Assembly (NCBI GenBank): GCA_032622095.1
Contig: CP136061.1
Coordinates: 25,176,991-25,240,990 of the forward strand
Length of the DNA stretch: 64,000 nucleotides
Reading direction: 5' to 3'
Origin: Siphonodentalium dalli
Taxonomy: Eukaryota > Mollusca > Scaphopoda > Gadilida > Siphonodentaliidae
Shown here: positions 59,120-64,000 of the stretch, piece after piece
How positions within the stretch are numbered: the stretch's first letter is position 1
Layout: each line of letters starts with the position of its first letter
Translations under genes and position numbers: made by a program
The notes under the pieces: generated by a model
The model's input: the letters and a program-made list of their open reading frames with translations, nothing else
Told to the model about the DNA's origin: nothing
The model's database searches: none

Positions 59120-59600
59120 ATATTTTATATTTGTTATAATCACTATTAATATCTTGAAAAAAGCTTTACTATCCAAATTACGTGTCAGTTTGTCTTTCAG
59201 AGGTTCAATCATACCCCACCACCCTGCATGAGCAAAAGCAATGGATAGGTTTAATTCATACTTTGTCTGTTTACTTTAATTCAACCTGAATTAAATAACT
59301 AGTTTAAAAGATTATAATACGATATGTTCCACAAAATTCCATATACATTCTAAGACTAGCATTCATTCAACCATACTTATATTAGTTTTAAAAATAATTA
59401 TGATTGTTGATCTTTTTTCATTTTGAGTGACTGTCAGAATACACATTTGATGCTTGGATTGCCAAAAATTTAGTGTCCCTTTAATTTTCACCCAGTTCGA
59501 GAGTATCCAATGTACTAGTATTCCGATAAATATTATGAGCCTTTGAATAGTTCTTGAAATTTGTGTTCATACATTTTGTCACAGATTTGATAGAGATTAG
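59120..59600. other. No gene recognised
   Basis: AT-rich spacer between two foldback elements. Confidence 0.4.
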
Positions 59601-59974
59601 TAGAGAAATGTATAGAATGCATATATATTGAAGAAACATATAGAAATAAAATATTTCAGTTGTCTTTGTGTCCTGACACTTGTATTCTGAACACCGAACA
59701 AAATAATTCGAGTTAACTGCTATAATACTGCTATAATAATGATTGTATCGAATGGTACTGTTTGCAGTGGTTTATGGGATGGGTTTGCAGGTGTTGCAAC
59801 CAATCAGACCACCACTGCAAACAGTACCATTCGATAAAATCTTTCTTATAGCAGTTAACTCGAAATATGTTGTTCGCCGTTCAGAATACAAGTGTCAAGG
59901 AACAAAGACAACTGAAATATTTTATTTCCATATGTTTCTTCAATATATATGCAGCATTTTATACATTTCTCTAC
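59601..59974. mobile_element. Foldback element with ~170-bp arms
   Basis: Arms 59601-59770 and 59810-59974 are inverted copies (TTCAGTTGTCTTTGT, AGTTAACTGCTATA, AATGGTACTGTTTGCAGTGG) around a ~40-bp centre. No protein-coding role is supported for the 95-codon frame inside. Confidence 0.8.
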
Positions 59975-60039
59975 CCACTGCAACCAGTACTCTTACCCAT
60001 TGCAGAGGACCGGTCCACAGGGGGTGCTAATGTAAGGCA

Positions 60040-60620
60040 GAAATATATATGGATATATATATATATAAATTCCATATTTATACCGGGTATAAAGGCGCAT
60101 AAACTGGCGTTTATACAAGAATAAATTTAGCTTCATATATTTAGGCAAGTTTATTCAGTGAATAAATTTGAGTTTATAACCAGAATAAATGTAGCTACAT
60201 ATATTTATGCAGGTTTATTCAGTGAATAAATTTGCATTTATGCATAAACAGGTGGATAATAAATGTGTATAAACGTACGAATAAATGCGAATTTATCCTG
60301 ATGAATAAACGTGGATTATTCAGTGAATAAATTGAGTATAAATGTCGGCCTTTATTCATGAATAAATTGTGAATAAATGTGCATAAATTTCCGGATTTAT
60401 GCACCTTTATTCAGTGAATAAATTTCTGATTTATCCAGATTTATAGACATTTATCCGGAATTTATGCAATGAATAAATTCCAGTTTTCATGCAGTGAATT
60501 ATCCACGACATAACCACCTCGGCTACGGGGACATCCTTAAAAGGGTAATCCTTTCACCGAGAATTGGGAAGCACTTCAGTCTGAGCATCGGTTCGAATTT
60601 TGACCATTAAAGTGACCGTT
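60040..60620 (+). repeat. AATAAA-dense repeat with SINE-like head
   Basis: From 60110 to 60490 GAATAAAT or its complement ATTTATTC occurs again and again, three or more times as TTTATTCAGTGAATAAA. It is followed by TTTTCATGCAGTG and a tRNA-like part with CGGTTCGAATTTT near 60590. The order is the same as in 56160-55860. Confidence 0.55.
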
Positions 60621-60659
60621 ATATTGAAACGACACGATACAACTCCAAAATGTATTATA

Positions 60660-61320
60660 TAGGGAATCTAATGGTGTGGTTTAAAGATACCTACGTATTG
60701 CCACCCATGTCTAGGGTGGGGGTCGGAAGGGGCACTCAAATGACAACACATTTTTGTCGTCGATTTCCAGCAAACGTATATATTGACATATCCATTGTAC
60801 AATGAACCTAAGGTATGATACAAAGTTGCCAAAGTGGCGCCTCCGGAGTCAGTAATGGGGTTCAGTGAGGAGCACAAATATTGATAAACACTTTTTTATT
60901 TCAATGATATAAGAAATCTAATGGTGTTGATTAAATTTAAAGCTGAACAATTCGGGTCATGACTGGGTCTAGGGGAGGAGGAGCACCAAAATTAATACAA
61001 CTGTTTGTTTAAAGGTGCGGTCAAGTCATATATGGAGGTCACGTAAGGGGCAACAACATTGCTAAAAAGTGTCGCGGATGACACCTATCTGATCTAATAT
61101 ATATAGTCATCTACATGATTCGGCCTATTTATTTAGTGGTATAGTCTAAATATTCCGGTATCGAGTTCGAGTCATGGGTGGGAGTTAGGGTGCCATAAAA
61201 GTTAGGGATATGGCACCATCTTTGGCATTGACAAATAAGGTCCAGTTATTCAATCAAACTCTTACGTATATATTGTTATCTGACAAAAACAGATATTTAA
61301 AAAAATAGTTTCATTTTTAA
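60660..61320 (+). repeat. Dispersed repeat G, several diverged units
   Basis: Units of roughly 150-240 bp with GTCGATTTCCAGCAAACGTA and ATGGGTGGGAG or ATGTCTAGGGTGGGGGTC-like words. No coding evidence. Confidence 0.5.
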
Positions 61321-61443
61321 TTCGGGCAATGCCTGGAAACCATATCAGTAACATATAAATGTACACACACCATTATGATAGATGTTTCTCAACCTTACAC
61401 GTTGAATTTTGAATTCATAGTCCCACGTGGGACGATCCATTGC

Positions 61444-62204
61444 TATGGGAGGCCCTTTTCACATTTACTATTTATTTACGCTTAAGCGCAAATATTTGCG
61501 CTTAAGCGCAAATAACCTCTATCATTTGCTTAAGCGCAAATAAAAATTAATTTTCATTGATTCCCCCCTGAATTAATTTTAAATGGCACAGGCCTAAACA
61601 CATCACTCAAGTCTATATAGGCCTACCATATGAGGGAAGCAATCCCCCAGTAACCCCTAGATCTATTTCATGACCATGGGAAAGTTACAGATCTGTGCAG
61701 GATATGTCTCATTTATAAAATATACTTGATCTCTGTGATGGAGACACAAATTCTTGGGGACAGGGATGCTGATAATATGAAATTAGGGTTTTTCCCCCAT
61801 ATTTCAAGTCAATAAGTACACCATATGAAGGAAGCAAGCCCCCGGTAACCCCTAATTCCCTTTTTTATGGCCATGGAAATGGTATATATATGTGCAGGAG
61901 ATGTCTCTTTAATAAAATATACTAGAGCTCAGGGAGTGAGGCACCAATTCTTGGACAGAGATGCTGATATGCATATGGAAATATGTTTTTTCTTCAACCT
62001 CGAGTCTGTATGGGGCTATTTACTATGGGCCCATAACAATATACTATGAGATGGACTCAATCATTCACAATCAGAGGGAAGTAAGGAAGTATTAGGTATT
62101 TGCGTTTAAGCGCATATGATTTGCCCTTAAGCGCAAATAAATTGATATACACATATTTGCGCTTAAGTGCAAATAAGTAATAAATGTGAAAAGGGCCTCC
62201 CATA
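61444..62204. mobile_element. TIR element with TTTGCGCTTAAGCGCAAA palindromes
   Basis: Ends TATGGGAGGCCCTTTTCACA and its exact complement. CATTGC flanks both sides (61438-61443, 62205-62210), a 6-bp target duplication. Each end holds three copies of a palindrome close to ATTTGCGCTTAAGCGCAAAT (perfect at 61494-61513). The centre contains a ~195-bp direct duplication (from about 61626 and 61821). No transposase, so non-autonomous. Superfamily unknown. Confidence 0.85.
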
Positions 62205-62294
62205 CATTGCAGCATGTAAACATTGAAAGTTTAAACACTTTTTTTGGTTCAGTACAATCCTTATGATCATGTCCAGAAACAGAACAGCGTGCAC

Positions 62295-62763
62295 ATATGT
62301 GACCCGCCATATCAAATCCAGTCGGAAGTCGGGATTTTTTTTACCCTGTGCCAATGCATTCTCTTATATATGCGAGTCGATCATAGGTCGCCTCGCATAT
62401 ATAAGAGAATGCATTGGCTTAACAATTTTTTATCATGTTTTTTAAATAAATGTTTCTTACAATTTTTAGGACATACAATAAAATAACATCCATTACCCTG
62501 CAGGGAGCCCCACACATATATAGAAGCACATAGAAGAGTGTCGTCTTCTCATGTTTGTCTGGGGCTCTGTATGGGTGAAATTATAAAATTGTTAAAGAAT
62601 ACAAGAACAAATTATTAAAATTGTAAAAAATTGTTAGGCCAATGCATTCTCTTATATATGCGAGGCGACCTATGGTCGACTCGCATATATAAGAGAATGC
62701 ATTGGCACAGGGTAAAAAAAATCCCGATTTCCGACTGGATTTGATATGGCGGGGCACATATGC
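62295..62763. mobile_element. Palindrome-ended element, copy 2 (complete)
   Basis: Outer inverted ends start ATATGTGACCCGCCATATCA (left) and ATATGTGCCCCGCC (right, complement). About 55 bp inward each end has a hairpin with perfect 27-bp arms (62350-62376/62392-62418 and 62638-62664/62680-62706). The centre is the reverse complement of copy 1 at 45.8-46.0 kb. Confidence 0.85.
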
Positions 62764-64000
62764 TTTCTTTACTTTTTGCAGTGTTCGTGGCCATGACCAT
62801 ACCCTTGACAGTTAAAACATCGTAAGGGATTTGGATCATATAGACAAATCTTTCTTCTTATATCCAACCTTCAATGCCGGTGAATGTTCGCACCGATTGA
62901 AAGTTTAAAGATAACTATGCGAAGGAACTTTTAGTTCATTAACTGTCTTAGAAAATCTGCGAAAATCAGTAACACCCCTGCGCCAAGTCAGCCAATATCT
63001 CCGACTCAGAAGATATCGCGGCATCTCAAAACTGCTCTGCTACTATGTTTGACACCGTGACTGGTGTTTGTGAAATACCTGTCAATCGCAACAAATCAAC
63101 AGATGAACAATCTTTGAGCATTCAATCAGGCGAGAGTCTGACACTGGCCCGGTCCTCGGTATGACATTTTTTAATTGTCCAGCAATACTTTGAAGTGTCT
63201 TATTAATGACAAATGCAGAAAGTTTAGAATAGTCGCATCGAAGCTCAGAACAAAGTACTGAGGAAATACCCCAGCATCATTGGAACTAAGTGAGTCATCA
63301 TTCTTAAAGGTCGTGTTTTTTTTTGGTTCTGAGTTGCCATATAAAAAGCAAAAAAGCTACCCGTCGAATTCTGGTAGGGCCAAAGACTAGTACATAGCTG
63401 AAGTGGTGACCACTTTAGCCACTGCATAGAGCAGTCTACCGGTACACAGTGAGACAGGCGTGAACAATACCAGATTAAACATCCAACCATTATAACGACG
63501 AACCAAAGAGACAGGAGAGAACAGAAACACCAGATACATGAATAAAAACAGTACTTCAAACATCAGACAAACAATACAACATATAACACAAATTGAATCT
63601 AAAACACTATGGTGTGGCGTGGCTAGCCGATTAATTGAGCCGGGTCAACCCAACAACCCATATTGAAGAGATGTAGGACCAACGTGGACGCGCCTCTTGC
63701 GGTACGTCCGCCATAGTATCACCAGGACTCACACGCCACGCCTCACGGAATGCACCCCACAGCAAACAGGGTGCCATATTAGGGGATTTTTACCCCATCG
63801 AAGTGGGGCGGTTGGCCTATTCTACTCCGGGCTCACACGTGGTTCCCCATCTGGAACCACATATCCACTTCCCTGTCAGACCCATATAAACTGAAATCAA
63901 CAATGGTGATTGAGTCAGGACATTACTTACAATAAACCCTTCCCGTGGCCTCCGTAAGTATTCTGGACATTGGGGCACATACGAGGTCCTTGCTGTCGGC
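62764..64000. other. No gene recognised
   Basis: Open frames at 63245-63559 (minus) and 63697-63894 (plus) have no recognisable motifs. ATGGTGTGGCGTGGC near 63609 and CACACGCCACGCCTCAC near 63730 are partly complementary, and ATGGTGTGGCGTGG is shared with 29.39 kb. Perhaps the edge of another repeat. Confidence 0.4.

Noticed and set aside
63245-63894. Frames of 104 and 65 codons near the end
   Set aside because: No motif and no splice or promoter context. The hydrophobic N-terminus of the first is not enough to call a membrane protein.

Overview
The window reads as nuclear DNA of a metazoan, most likely a marine invertebrate. A mollusc is my best guess, but no single sequence proves it. The evidence is spliced exons with GT..AG borders, an apple/PAN plus C-type-lectin gene model, LINE reverse-transcriptase ends, tRNA-headed SINEs, Helitrons, an LTR remnant, several miniature DNA transposon families, and long mini- and microsatellite arrays in AT-rich DNA. 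There are no operons, ribosome binding sites, CRISPR arrays or phage genes.

Layout. 1-4.9 kb: an old inverted repeat, part of it copied as an apparently identical 2,204-bp tandem duplication. 4.9-7.1 kb: AT-rich DNA with a recurring GCCGCCATCTTG-type motif. 7.085-11.873 kb: a DNA transposon with terminal inverted repeats (TIRs) of about 160 bp and a broken, once ~1,000-codon gene. 12.0-12.8 kb: a chimeric repeat between 96-bp direct repeats. 13.556-13.805 kb: a secretory apple/PAN-type first exon. 14-25 kb: miniature inverted-repeat elements (MITEs), several with TTAA target duplications, older dispersed repeats and a LINE end. 25.4-25.6 kb: two tandem units predicted to fold as a four-way, cloverleaf-like junction. 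27.2-28.7 kb: two head-to-tail Helitrons in a minisatellite. 30.9-35.9 kb: three minisatellites and a SINE nested in a MITE. 35.9-39.8 kb: two inverted copies of a ~1.9-kb element. 41.8-42.2 kb: a solo LTR. 43 kb: a basic, retroelement-like ORF with a tRNA-like sequence upstream. 44.459-46.371 kb: two C-type-lectin exons ending at a polyadenylation signal, then two decayed exon relics. 47.4-49.6 kb: a MITE, a protein-like relic and a LINE 3' end. 53.1-55.15 kb: two satellite arrays. 55.9-64 kb: more SINE-like, foldback and TIR elements, plus one promoter-plus-first-exon candidate.

The only host gene I can argue for is a secreted lectin. Its apple/PAN exon at 13.6 kb and its lectin exons at 44.5 and 46.2 kb are on the same strand and all joins are phase 1, so they could be one gene with a ~30-kb intron full of transposons. 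The rest is mobile or repetitive DNA whose insertion order can be read in places: SINE inside MITE, MITE inside an older repeat, LTR inside an older repeat.
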